Both the position numbers and the translations under genes were made by a program. From Eubacteriaceae bacterium Marseille-Q4139 (GTDB lineage: Bacteria > Bacillota > Clostridia > Lachnospirales > Lachnospiraceae), in assembly GCA_018223415.1 (NCBI GenBank), contig JAGTTQ010000001.1, positions 1,068,365-1,132,364 of the forward strand: 64,000 nt of DNA. Reading direction: 5' to 3'. The notes beneath the pieces are model-generated. The model had not been told where the DNA came from. It worked only from the letters and a program-made list of their open reading frames with translations, and ran no database searches. This document shows positions 1 through 7,907 of the stretch, piece by piece. Each line of letters begins with the position of its first letter. Positions within the stretch are counted from its first letter, which is position 1.

Positions 1-94
1 CGCCCTCCTGTTTTGGTTTTTGGTTGATTTGTTTCAAGATTTGTTTTAGAATAAACAGCTTGATTTGTTTTTTAGATTATACAGAATTCTTTTG

Positions 95-127
95 ACAGGG
101 AGAGGCCTATCGGACGGCTCTCCCTGT
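95..127. terminator. Hairpin, likely terminator
   Basis: A strong inverted repeat (ACAGGGAGAGgCC at 95-107 against GGCTCTCCCTGT at 116-127) is followed on the plus strand by a T-rich run. It lies downstream of the minus-strand Rpn gene and its duplicated tail. The T-run favours a plus-strand transcript entering from the left, but the stem could serve both directions. Positions 1-94 hold nothing recognisable. Confidence 0.5.
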
Positions 128-146
128 TTTCTCTTTTGTTATGACC

Positions 147-712
147 GGATTTTGGGAATCCGCCTTACTGGTCGAAGTCAGACAGATGGAATTTCTCCAA
201 CATTTTCTCCAGATACCCCGGTTCTCTTTTAAGCCTCGAAATATCCGGGGACAGGCCGGCTTCTTCCATCTTTTCCAAGAGCTCCAGGATTCGGTTTTCT
301 CCCAGCTTTTTTCCTTCCTCTCTGCCTTCTCTTTTCCCTTCCTTCCGCTCTTCTCCAAGCATTTCCGCAAACAGCATATAACGCTCCTCCATTCTGCGGC
401 TTTTCTTAACCCTGCGATTCTCTTTTGGATTTTGGGAATCCGCCTTACTGATCAAAGTCAGACAGATGGAATTTCTCCAACATTTCCTCCAGATACCCCG
501 GTTCTCTTTTAAGCCTCGAGATATCCGGGGACAGGCCGGCTTCTTCCATCTTTTCCAAGAGCTCCAAAATGCGCTTTTCTCCCAGCATCTTCCCTTCTCT
601 TTTCCCTTCCTTCCGCTCTTCTCCAAGCATTTCCGCAAACAGCATATAACGCTCCTCCATTCTGCGGCTTTTCTTAAGCCCTGCGATTCGCTCCTGGATT
701 CTGGAAATCAGC
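147..712. repeat. Tandem duplication of the 3' end of the Rpn gene
   Basis: Two head-to-tail copies with a period of about 280 bp: copy A 147-426 and copy B 427-712. Copy B is the live 3' end of the nuclease gene (stop at 445-447). Copy A repeats it just beyond the stop codon, including the codons for the charged ERKEGKREG stretch and the final HLSDFDQ residues. The copies differ by scattered substitutions and a small in-frame insertion in copy A (REEGKKL versus KML), so the duplication is not brand new. Confidence 0.9.
165..428 (-). pseudogene. Detached duplicate of the Rpn C-terminus
   Basis: On the minus strand, just past the stop of the intact Rpn gene, the same C-terminal region is encoded again and again ends in HLSDFDQ plus stop. 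It has no start codon or ribosome site of its own and no catalytic domain, so it is best read as a non-functional remnant or as a store of alternative tail sequence. A readable frame is kept across the copy (KKSRRMEERYM through LSDFDQ). That is unexpected for purely neutral sequence and fits a recent origin. Confidence 0.7.
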
Positions 713-1269
713 GGGTCGTCCGGGAAATTCCCGGCGCCGTTTCCGTCTCCCACGTAGCGGAGAAACTGCACCAGCTCCGGCGGCACCTCGTCCTCTCTCG
801 CTCCGGCTGTGTTTAAAAACACCCGGCAGGCGCCGTCTTCCAGGCTCCCGCCGCTCTCTAAGCACTGGGCACGGAACGTGTAGCGGAACCGGCCCTCTCC
901 GAAGGGATCGAAGGTACAGAGGAATATGATAAAGCTCTCCGGCAGCGCGTCGAAGCTGTCTCCCGGCTTTAATGCCCCTACATCCATATGGGCCTGATAA
1001 AGCCTGCTCCGCTTCGGAAGATTCCCGCGGTTCACCGTCTGCATCTCCACATCAAAGACCGTCCCGGCCCCGTCGTCGGCAAACACGTCCAGCCGGATCC
1101 CGCGGTAATCCGAGTTAAACAGAAACGTATTCTCACTCTGTACCCGCACTGCACGGATAGGGATCTCTAAAATCCGCTCCAGTACCATCCGGCAAAGTTC
1201 TTCGTCTGCCATGGCTGCCGCAAACAGAAACCCGTCCTTAAATTCCAGCTCCTCAAACTTTTTTCTCAT
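445..1269 (-). CDS. Rpn-family PD-(D/E)XK nuclease / putative transposase
   Basis: A 274-residue protein of the Rpn / PDDEXK_2 family (recombination-promoting nucleases, often annotated as putative transposases). The N-terminus has the family layout: KDGFLFAAAMAD, then a LERILEIPI helix, then the nuclease core with RLDVFADDGAGTVFDVEMQ, where D and E-x-Q fit the PD-(D/E)XK metal site. The C-terminal 75 residues are highly charged (ERKEGKREG), as is typical for the family, and are duplicated downstream. The start has an upstream purine-rich site, and a TTGCCT/TATACT promoter lies at 1324-1352. The gene stands alone, which fits the mobile, multi-copy habit of this family. Function is inferred from family only. 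Confidence 0.85.
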   Translation of the reverse strand: MRKKFEELEFKDGFLFAAAMADEELCRMVLERILEIPIRAVRVQSENTFLFNSDYRGIRLDVFADDGAGTVFDVEMQTVNRGNLPKRSRLYQAHMDVGALKPGDSFDALPESFIIFLCTFDPFGEGRFRYTFRAQCLESGGSLEDGACRVFLNTAGAREDEVPPELVQFLRYVGDGNGAGNFPDDPLISRIQERIAGLKKSRRMEERYMLFAEMLGEERKEGKREGKMLGEKRILELLEKMEEAGLSPDISRLKREPGYLEEMLEKFHLSDFDQ

Positions 1270-1323
1270 CGCAATTTCCGCCTTTCATTATGGAAGGCGA
1301 AACAGGCTCTGCCCGTAAGAAAA

Positions 1324-1352
1324 GTATAGCAGACGCGGCGGCAAAAGGCAAT
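1324..1352 (-). promoter_or_regulatory. Sigma-A type promoter of the Rpn gene
   Basis: On the minus strand TTGCCT (1352-1347) and TATACT (1329-1324) are separated by 17 bp, about 55 bp upstream of the Rpn start codon. Confidence 0.55.
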
Positions 1353-1428
1353 GGAAACAGAGCTTCTCCCGCACATCAAAGGCGGTCGCAGATGTTAAAA
1401 CTCTCCGGCCGCCTGGTTCACATTTGCC

Positions 1429-2799
1429 TTAGCAAATCTCCTTTTCCAGGATCCCCATGATCTCCTCCACCGACTCCAGCTTTTCCAGATTCATCACCAG
1501 TTCTATCAGCCGGTTCAAATCCGCTTCGGACATCAGATTCTTCACGTTTGCAACAAATTTATTCTTGATTTCCTCAAAGCCCACAGGATTTCCCGGCGAG
1601 CCCTTGAGGTCGTAGACCTCCGTCTCGAGGACACGGCCGTCCTTTAAATAGACCTTTACCTTTGCTCCGCGCTTTTTCGGATAGACGGCCTGTACTGACG
1701 GATCCTGCTCCACCGTCACCTTTTCAGCCATCTTTAAGTATTTCGGATTGTTCGTATAGTCCGGATTCAGGTGGCAGACGCCGAAGCCTTTTTCATAGAG
1801 GGCAATGGCGATGCCGTAGGCGGAGCTGAATTTCGCCTCGCCGGAGTCCTTCGGCGCCTTGATTTTCCCTGTCAGCGTGCACGCCACCTCGTGTGTCCCG
1901 ACCCAGACATGATCCACGTCCTCCGGCTCAAAATGGTATTCTTCCATGAGATTTAAAACGCTCTCAATGGCCGGCTGTGCATGGCGGCAGGTGGGGTACA
2001 TCTTGCTGTATGTGTCGGTAATCAGGTATGTTTCCCCAAGCCCGTCACAGACTGCCCCAAGATCCACGTTCTCGGATTTCGCCTTAAAAAATCCGTCCTT
2101 TCCCTCGAAGACGCTGACCGTGCCCTCCATGCCCTGCTTTGCCAGGTACACGGCTTCCATGCCGTTATACGCGGCATTTCCCACCATGACGCATTTGGAA
2201 AGCTGGCCTGTCACCGTCGCTTCCATGAGGCCCGACGCATAAAGCCCCGCAAGCCCCAGGGCATTGGCAAGCTGTTCTTTATTAAGCCCCAAAAGCTTTC
2301 CGGCAGCCGCAGCCGCCCCCAGGGTGTCGTCGTTGCTGGTGGGATGAAAGCCCTTGTCGATCTGGGCCGGGGCCATGGCGGCCGCAATCCGGTAGACGAT
2401 GTCGTAGCCGGCCACCACGGCAGGGATGATGTCTTTCCCAGAAAGCCCCTTCTGCTTTGCGATGGTGAACGCCACTGGCACGACGACGGTTCCAGCATGG
2501 GCACCGGCGAATTTATGGCCGTCGTCCAGCTCTACCGCGTGGCCGAAGGTGGCGTCAATCATCGCCGCCCGGGCCGCGGGGAATTTCTCATCGCCCGTCG
2601 TAAAGGCGGCACAGTCCCCGGTTCCCATTTCCCTGCACGCTGTAAGGAACGGCTCTCTGTACGCCCAGTTTCCAGCGCCAGCCAGAATCGCCCCGATGGA
2701 GTCTAAAATCCGCTCCTTTGTGAGCGAAACAATGTCCGCCGGCAAATCTTCATACTTAATATCCGCAATAAAATCGGCAAATTTTTCTGTTATATACAT
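1429..2799 (-). CDS. MmgE/PrpD family protein
   Basis: A 456-residue MmgE/PrpD protein, the family of 2-methylcitrate dehydratase, cis-aconitate decarboxylase and iminodisuccinate epimerase. Visible family features are the N-terminal helical stretch, GHAVELDDGHKFAGAHAGTV (the conserved E-x-D-D-x-H region), GFHPTSNDDTLGAAAAAGKL and the C-terminal TGKIKAPKDSGEAKFS segment. The start is ATG 2799-2797 with AAAGGAGG about 13 bases upstream. The frame stays open much further upstream, but that extension has a non-protein-like composition and overlaps the nitroreductase gene. It is the last gene of the CoA-transferase operon and overlaps the nitroreductase stop by 10 bp. A dehydratase, isomerase or decarboxylase role on a di- or tricarboxylate is likely; the substrate is unknown. 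Confidence 0.9.
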   Translation of the reverse strand: MYITEKFADFIADIKYEDLPADIVSLTKERILDSIGAILAGAGNWAYREPFLTACREMGTGDCAAFTTGDEKFPAARAAMIDATFGHAVELDDGHKFAGAHAGTVVVPVAFTIAKQKGLSGKDIIPAVVAGYDIVYRIAAAMAPAQIDKGFHPTSNDDTLGAAAAAGKLLGLNKEQLANALGLAGLYASGLMEATVTGQLSKCVMVGNAAYNGMEAVYLAKQGMEGTVSVFEGKDGFFKAKSENVDLGAVCDGLGETYLITDTYSKMYPTCRHAQPAIESVLNLMEEYHFEPEDVDHVWVGTHEVACTLTGKIKAPKDSGEAKFSSAYGIAIALYEKGFGVCHLNPDYTNNPKYLKMAEKVTVEQDPSVQAVYPKKRGAKVKVYLKDGRVLETEVYDLKGSPGNPVGFEEIKNKFVANVKNLMSEADLNRLIELVMNLEKLESVEEIMGILEKEIC

Positions 2800-3404
2800 G
2801 GCTTTTCCTGCACCTCCTTTAAAACGTCCCGATCCAGACAAATCCGTCCCTCCTTCCTCGCCGCGGCCTTCTGGGGCCTCATGGCCGGATACCCGACGGA
2901 AACACTGCCGAAAATGTCTTCCTCTTCTCTGAGTCCAAGCCTCCCGAAAATCTCCCGCACCACCGGTACGTCCGTGAGCCAGTGGGGCTGGTTGCTGAAG
3001 CAGGCGCCAAGCCCCAGGGACTCCGCCGCTATCAGGATGTTTTCCAGCCCCATGCAGCAGTTTGCCATGCTGTTGGAGTGGTTTTTCGGCGCGACGGCCG
3101 TGATGAGCGTCGGCGCATGGAAAATAAAATGGTAGCCTTCCTGCCTCGCCCGTCGGATGCCTTTTGCCATCATCTCGCCCTCCACGATTTCCCGGGAGGA
3201 AAGCTCGTCCCGGATCACCTGGTTTAATTCTTCCATAAGCGCAGGCGACTGGATTACAAGGAAGCGGCTGTTCTGGAGATTGCCGCCGGTGGGCGCATAG
3301 AGGGCACATTCCAAAAGCGTTTCGAGCTCCTTATCGCTTATCCGGCGCGGCTCATAGGCGCGGATACTGCGTCTGGAAAGGATGGTTTTTATGGTTTCAT
3401 TCAT
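2790..3404 (-). CDS. Nitroreductase family protein
   Basis: A 204-residue flavin-dependent nitroreductase-family protein. The signature SRRSIRAYEPRRISDKELE sits at the start, followed by ALYAPTGGNLQNSRFLVI (FMN-binding loop), MANCCMGLENILIAAESLGLGACF and VSVGYPA. The ATG at 3404-3402 is chosen because AAAGGGGAA precedes it and homology starts right there; a longer frame upstream runs into the palindromic element. It lies between the permease and the MmgE/PrpD gene, so it probably reduces an activated double bond or nitro group in the same pathway, or recycles a flavin. The exact reaction cannot be read from sequence. Confidence 0.88.
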   Translation of the reverse strand: MNETIKTILSRRSIRAYEPRRISDKELETLLECALYAPTGGNLQNSRFLVIQSPALMEELNQVIRDELSSREIVEGEMMAKGIRRARQEGYHFIFHAPTLITAVAPKNHSNSMANCCMGLENILIAAESLGLGACFSNQPHWLTDVPVVREIFGRLGLREEEDIFGSVSVGYPAMRPQKAAARKEGRICLDRDVLKEVQEKPCI

Positions 3405-3479
3405 ACACACAATTCCCCTTTCATAAGAAAGCAATCCGGGACAGACTTCTCCGCCCCGGATCGCCGCAAAACAAAAGCG

Positions 3480-3685
3480 TAACAGTTCAGCCATACCATT
3501 CATAATTGACCGAGCGAAGCGAGGGATACTTCTTGAACGGACGTTCAAGAAGGTGAGGAACGCCATTGGCCGTCAAATTATTCATGTCGGGCGTCCGCCC
3601 TATATCCACATACGACAAAATGCTGCTCTGTGAGCAAGCTCCCACGCAGCATTTTGTCATATGTGTCTGCATGGCTGAACTGTTA
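3480..3685. repeat. Nested palindromic element with 15-bp terminal inverted repeats (MITE-like)
   Basis: A 206-bp segment bounded by a perfect 15-bp inverted repeat (TAACAGTTCAGCCAT at 3480-3494 and its complement at 3671-3685). Inside are a perfect 10-bp-arm hairpin (3529-3538 / 3543-3552) and a 20-bp-arm hairpin matching at 19 of 20 positions (3607-3626 / 3646-3665). It fills the gap between the permease stop and the nitroreductase start inside the operon. Terminal repeats plus dense internal symmetry suggest a miniature transposable element. It could also act as an mRNA stabiliser or attenuator. No clear target duplication is visible and no second copy was seen in the window. Confidence 0.65.
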
Positions 3686-3687
3686 AA

Positions 3688-5031
3688 TCATATCTTAAAA
3701 AGATTGCAGAGCCCGAACACTGCCGCTATCGAGGTGGCAATCATCATGATAATGGCAAGGATAAACTGCTCCTTTACCAGCTTCTGGCTCAGCTCGTCAT
3801 CCGGCGCAAGGCCTACAAACTGGGCGCCTGCCGTGGAGAACGGAGAAATCGGCGTTGCAAGGGCGCCGATCTGGGCCGCTGCGTAGAGGGCCACCACATT
3901 GACGCCGGTAGCTGCCGAAAGGGCCGGCACCATCGGGAACAGAAGCGGAAGCACCACGCTCGTTCCACTGGCAAAGATGCTTAAGAACGCCGCCACCAGA
4001 CAGAATACCGGTGCAATTAAGAAGGTCGGGATGTTTCCGCCTTCAAACAGCGCCACAACGGCATCCAAAAGGCCGGCCTTTTTGGCAAGCTCCATCAAGA
4101 AGCACACACCGGCAATGGTAAACACCGTTCCCATGGGAAGCTTCTGAAGAACCTTCTTCGTGCTGGCCAGGTTCATGATGCTGGCAATCAGGGCGAAGAT
4201 TATCAGGATGGCCTGCGGCTTGCAGAGCTTCACCAGGTTCTGAAAGAACGGATTGTCAATGGGCGCCAGCGTGTCGATCACGTTGGGAATCACCAAGAGG
4301 AAGAAGGACACGAAAATCAACGTCAGCGTCTTCTTCTGCACCGGTGAAAAGGCCTCCGGCTTTTTATCCAGGATATCCAGGTTCTTCGCTGTTCCTCCGG
4401 CTGTTTTCTTTCCGCGGATCAGCTTATAAACCACGTAAAACAGCACCAGGAATAAAATCTTATTGATAATAAACGTGGCATAGCTTAACAGATACGTCTG
4501 AATCGCCATGTCGGCGGCCACGCCGCTCTCCTCCACGAGGCCGTAGAGGACGACGCCGGTGCCCGTCCACGGGTTCTGGGTGCCGCAGTTGTAGCCGGTG
4601 TCGATGGCGAAAACCATGAGAAGCGGGTCGATGCCCACCTGCGCGCAGACGGCGTAGCCCAGAGGCGCCAAAAGCACGATGGTACCGGGGCCGGCGCCTA
4701 AAAGGCCGAGCACAAAGGCAATAAAGGCGAAGGCAAAGGGCAGTGCCTCGATGGTTTTGCGGAACTTATAAAGCATCTTGCTTCCGAGAAGCGTAAGCGT
4801 CCCGTTTTCCCTGGCAAAGCCGTAGAACATGGCCGATGCCAGAAGAAAGAAAATCAGGCTGTCCGGCCAGTAGCCGAACACGGAGGAAGCCGAAGCCCCC
4901 ATGCCAAGGCATCCGATTAAGAACGCAAAGGCCATGGCGATCAGGCCCATGTTGATCCCGGTCTTAAAGCAGATACCGATAGAAATCACGATTGCAATGA
5001 GACAAAGCACCAAAACTGCTGAATCATTCAT
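3688..5031 (-). CDS. Carboxylate permease (MatC/SLC13-like)
   Basis: An integral membrane protein of about 447 residues with roughly a dozen hydrophobic segments, resembling the MatC/SLC13-type dicarboxylate carriers. LLGAGPGTIVLLAPLGYAV and FASGTSVVLPLLFPMVPAL are the two re-entrant, small-residue-rich motifs typical of such transporters. The ATG at 5031 has GGGGG nine bases upstream; an alternative ATG at 5049 (six residues longer) has a poorer, too-close site. It sits directly after the selenoprotein gene and is probably the uptake system for the acid that the CoA-transferases activate. The substrate is not determinable here. Confidence 0.82.
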   Translation of the reverse strand: MNDSAVLVLCLIAIVISIGICFKTGINMGLIAMAFAFLIGCLGMGASASSVFGYWPDSLIFFLLASAMFYGFARENGTLTLLGSKMLYKFRKTIEALPFAFAFIAFVLGLLGAGPGTIVLLAPLGYAVCAQVGIDPLLMVFAIDTGYNCGTQNPWTGTGVVLYGLVEESGVAADMAIQTYLLSYATFIINKILFLVLFYVVYKLIRGKKTAGGTAKNLDILDKKPEAFSPVQKKTLTLIFVSFFLLVIPNVIDTLAPIDNPFFQNLVKLCKPQAILIIFALIASIMNLASTKKVLQKLPMGTVFTIAGVCFLMELAKKAGLLDAVVALFEGGNIPTFLIAPVFCLVAAFLSIFASGTSVVLPLLFPMVPALSAATGVNVVALYAAAQIGALATPISPFSTAGAQFVGLAPDDELSQKLVKEQFILAIIMMIATSIAAVFGLCNLFKI

Positions 5032-5055
5032 AAGCTGTATCCCCCACATCTTCCC

Positions 5056-6831
5056 TTATTTTTTAGCGTTCTCCAGGAGTTCATCCCAGTTTGCCGGCAG
5101 CTCGATCTTCTTGCTGGTCGGCCAGCCCATGAAGCCGTTCTGGGCGCCGATGATGACATGATCCCTTGCCGGGTCGCCGCTGATGATCAGCTGGAAATCA
5201 TTGGGATCGGCTACCATCTGGATGAAGCGGTTCTCGCCTTTATCCGTCAGGTTCCCGTTCTCGTCGTAGAATTCCAGCTCGCCGTTTTCGTTGACCTTAA
5301 AGTCGCCGTACTCCTCGGCGGTTCCGATAAACTCCGGCCAGTTGCCCTGCATGACGCCTGTCTGGAACCGCTCCGCAAGGCGGTTGCTTAAGTTCCAGAG
5401 ACGGAACTTCGCATTTCTGGCAAAGTGTTCCTTTACCATCTCCTTCGTGTATCCCTCTTTGATGAGAGAGTCCACGATAGTCGGTGTCAGAACCACGAGC
5501 GGCATCACGTGCTGGCCGCGGAAGAAGAACTGGATGAACATGTGGTTGTCTGCCATACGCTTTTCGATGGCCGTCAGGATGCCCTCTGCCGTCGGCCAGC
5601 CCACCTCGATGGCCTGCGTCCTCTCGGTACAGGTCATGACGGTAATCACGCTGTCCTCCTTCGCAAAGCCGCGGTCGACGCGGTACGGCTGCCAGCCGAT
5701 GGACTCCAGATAGTCGTCGTTTTCTGCCAGGACGATGCGGAAGTTGTCGCCGTAGCAGCCTTTGTCCGTCTTATGGGGCAGGAAGCCGCAGACGTTCCGC
5801 AGATACATGCGCCAGAAGCGGCCGATGCTGGTGTTGGCCTGGAAGCCCGGTCTTAAGGCGCCCTGGGTGCAGTTAAAGTTTAAATCCTTTACAAGCTTTC
5901 CGCTTATGATAATCATGACCTCGGTGGCCGGCGTATGTCCCAGGTTTTCCTGTGCGAAATACGGGTCGCAGAGAGCCTCGGCGACGGCTAACAGCACCGG
6001 CATGTACTCGGGACGGCACCCGCTCATGACGCCGTTTACCGCCACGCTCCAGACCGTAGCCTCGCGGTTCTCCGGCTTTACAATGCCGAGCACCTCTTCC
6101 GGCTTCCGGTCGGTATATTTTAAGAATTCGTCCACCTTTTCCAGGGTCGGCGGCACAATCGGAAGTCCCTCGCTCCATTCCTTTTCCAGGAAATATTCGT
6201 TGACTTCCTCGTAGGTGCCGGAGAAAATAATATCCCGCAGGCCAGGCTCTTTTTTCTTCTTTGCGTCGGCCGGCTGGACGGTCAGGCCCTTAATCACCTG
6301 ATCGAGCATGACGTCGACGGCATTCTGGTAGACCTTCTCGTTCTCCGTTGTGTTGACGTGGCCCGGATGGGTCGCGTAGGGCAGGTTCGGATATCCCTCG
6401 CCCTTGGCCGTAAAGCTGCCTGCCATCTTAAATCCATCACAGCAGAGCGTTACGGTGGGAATTCCCAGCTTTTCAACAAGAATACTTGCACGCGTCACGG
6501 CGGCGATACAGCTCCCTCAGCAGCCGACCCCGCAGATGACGGCGTCCACGCCGAAGTCCTTTAATTTCTGCGGCAGTTCCGCGAGAACCTGACGCTCGTT
6601 GGCGCCGTGGATTTCCCCGAACTCCCTCCAGCTTATGAGCTTGATGCCCGGAAACCGCTTCGGAAGCTCCGCTTCAAACGCCTCGAACATGATGTCGCCC
6701 TTGAACACCCAGTCCCAGAGCTCTGCAACCACTTTCCCCTCCAGGGACTTTAACCGCTTTGCAAGCTTCATGCCCTGTACGGTGCTTTTCCCGCTTGGCC
6801 ACACCACATCGTACTGATTTGTGCTGCTCAT
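5056..6831 (-). CDS. UGSC-family selenoprotein (Sec105, UGA read-through)
   Basis: A single 591-codon gene interrupted only by an in-frame UGA at codon 105 (6519-6517). The frame reads ICGVGC-U-GSCIAAVTRAS, exactly the U-G-S-C motif that names the UGSC (seleno)protein family, so the UGA is read as selenocysteine rather than stop. AGGAGG lies 8 bases before the ATG at 6831. Residues 1-170 form the UGSC domain (KLISWREFGEIHG, then the redox site). Residues about 210-591 form a large second domain of unknown function (EGLPIVPPT, VNGVMSGCRPEYMPVL, SGDPARDHV). Sec and Cys in a U-x-x-C spacing suggest thiol/selenol redox chemistry, and the next gene upstream is a thioredoxin-reductase-like flavoprotein. 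An automated caller would split this into a 104-residue and a roughly 480-residue fragment. No selA, selB or tRNA-Sec lies in the window. Confidence 0.87.
6517..6519 (-). other. In-frame UGA, predicted selenocysteine codon
   Basis: TGA on the minus strand between codons for GVGC and GSC. The reading frame and protein homology continue without interruption on both sides. A bacterial SECIS hairpin should lie within about 40 bases downstream (6516-6476). Only a short CAAG/CUUG stem about 28 nt after the UGA was visible by eye, which is not convincing on its own. Confidence 0.85.
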
Positions 6832-6943
6832 TCTTTCTCCTCCTTTTGGTTTGTTTAGACTAACCGTCATATGGAACCATATCGGAAAAAAGCCATGCCG
6901 GCCGGCAATCTCACCGGCCGCCGGCTTCTTCACTCAAAAAATA

Positions 6944-7873
6944 TCAGTCTTCCAGCGTGTTTAAATACCGCCCAAGGCTCATGGCTGCCGTCACGCCGTC
7001 GCCCACGGCCGTCGCCATCTGTGCCGGGGAATTCTGGCGGATGTCGCCGGCCGCATAAAGGCCAGGCATCTCCGTTCCCATGTCTGCGCCCACCGGAATC
7101 TGTCCTGCCGGCGTCAGCTCGATGGTGCCTTTTAAATAGGAAGTGTTCGGCAGCATCCCCACGCGGACATAGATGCCCTGTACGTCAAGGACGCGCTCCT
7201 CGCCGCTTTCCCGGTCGCAGACCTTCACGCCGTTCACCCACTCGCCGTCGCCCAGGATCTCTTTGATCTCCGTGTTGACGATCAGCTCGATGTCCGGATT
7301 TTCCTCGGCGCGGTCTAAAAGCACCTGGGACGCTTTCGGTTTCTCCATGAATTCCACAATCGTCACCTTGCAGCCAAGCTTCACAAGGTACAGGGCCGCC
7401 GTCAGGCCGCTGTCCCCGGCGCCTGCCACGACGACCGGCTTGCCCTCGCATAAGGGGCCGTCGCAGGTTTCGCAGTAAAATACGCCTTTCCCGGAAAGCT
7501 CTGCCTCGCCCGGGATATTTAAAAGCCGCGGATGGGAACCGGAGGCTGCAATCACGCCCTTGCAGGTGTAGGAACCGTCTGTGGTCTTTACAATCTTATA
7601 ATTTCCCTTGTCCTGGATGGCCGTCACCTCTCCGGACTCCACCTCGGCGCCGGCGTTTCCGGCCTGTTCCAGCATGGCAGACGCCAGATCCGGCCCCATG
7701 ACGCCCTCGCCGAAGCCAGGATAGTTTTCGATAAGCTGGCGGTTCATCATCTCGCCGCCCATTCCGCCTTTTTCAATAATCATCGTCTCAAACCCGCTGC
7801 GGCTCGTGTAGATGCCGGCAGCCAGCCCGGCGCAGCCGGAACCGATAATAATCACGTCGTAATCTGTAAACAT
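6944..7873 (-). CDS. Thioredoxin-reductase-like FAD/NAD(P)H oxidoreductase
   Basis: A 309-residue pyridine nucleotide-disulphide oxidoreductase of the TrxB type. It has an FAD-binding GSGCAGLAAG at residues 11-20, the redox-active CETC at 134-137, an NAD(P) Rossmann motif GAGDSGLTAALYL after it, and the C-terminal FAD motif YAAGDIRQ. The ATG at 7873 is chosen for GGGAGG seven bases upstream. It lies between a CoA-transferase and the UGSC selenoprotein, which makes it the obvious reductant for the Sec/Cys pair, in the way TrxB serves thioredoxin. It could also be an ordinary second thioredoxin reductase co-opted for the pathway. Confidence 0.88.
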   Translation of the reverse strand: MFTDYDVIIIGSGCAGLAAGIYTSRSGFETMIIEKGGMGGEMMNRQLIENYPGFGEGVMGPDLASAMLEQAGNAGAEVESGEVTAIQDKGNYKIVKTTDGSYTCKGVIAASGSHPRLLNIPGEAELSGKGVFYCETCDGPLCEGKPVVVAGAGDSGLTAALYLVKLGCKVTIVEFMEKPKASQVLLDRAEENPDIELIVNTEIKEILGDGEWVNGVKVCDRESGEERVLDVQGIYVRVGMLPNTSYLKGTIELTPAGQIPVGADMGTEMPGLYAAGDIRQNSPAQMATAVGDGVTAAMSLGRYLNTLED

Positions 7874-7907
7874 AACCAAACCTCCCAAATACAGGGGCAT
7901 ATGCCCG

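Noticed and set aside
2800..3309. N-terminal extension of the MmgE/PrpD frame by 170 codons
   Set aside because: It overlaps the nitroreductase in another frame, has no family similarity, and a perfect AAAGGAGG site marks the ATG at 2799.
5056..6498. Separate 480-residue protein starting at GTG 6498
   Set aside because: It begins seven codons after the UGA in the same frame, inside the UGSC motif, with no ribosome site. It is the second part of one selenoprotein gene.
6476..6516. bSECIS element called as its own feature
   Set aside because: Only short stems could be found by eye, so the position is predicted but not supported enough to annotate.
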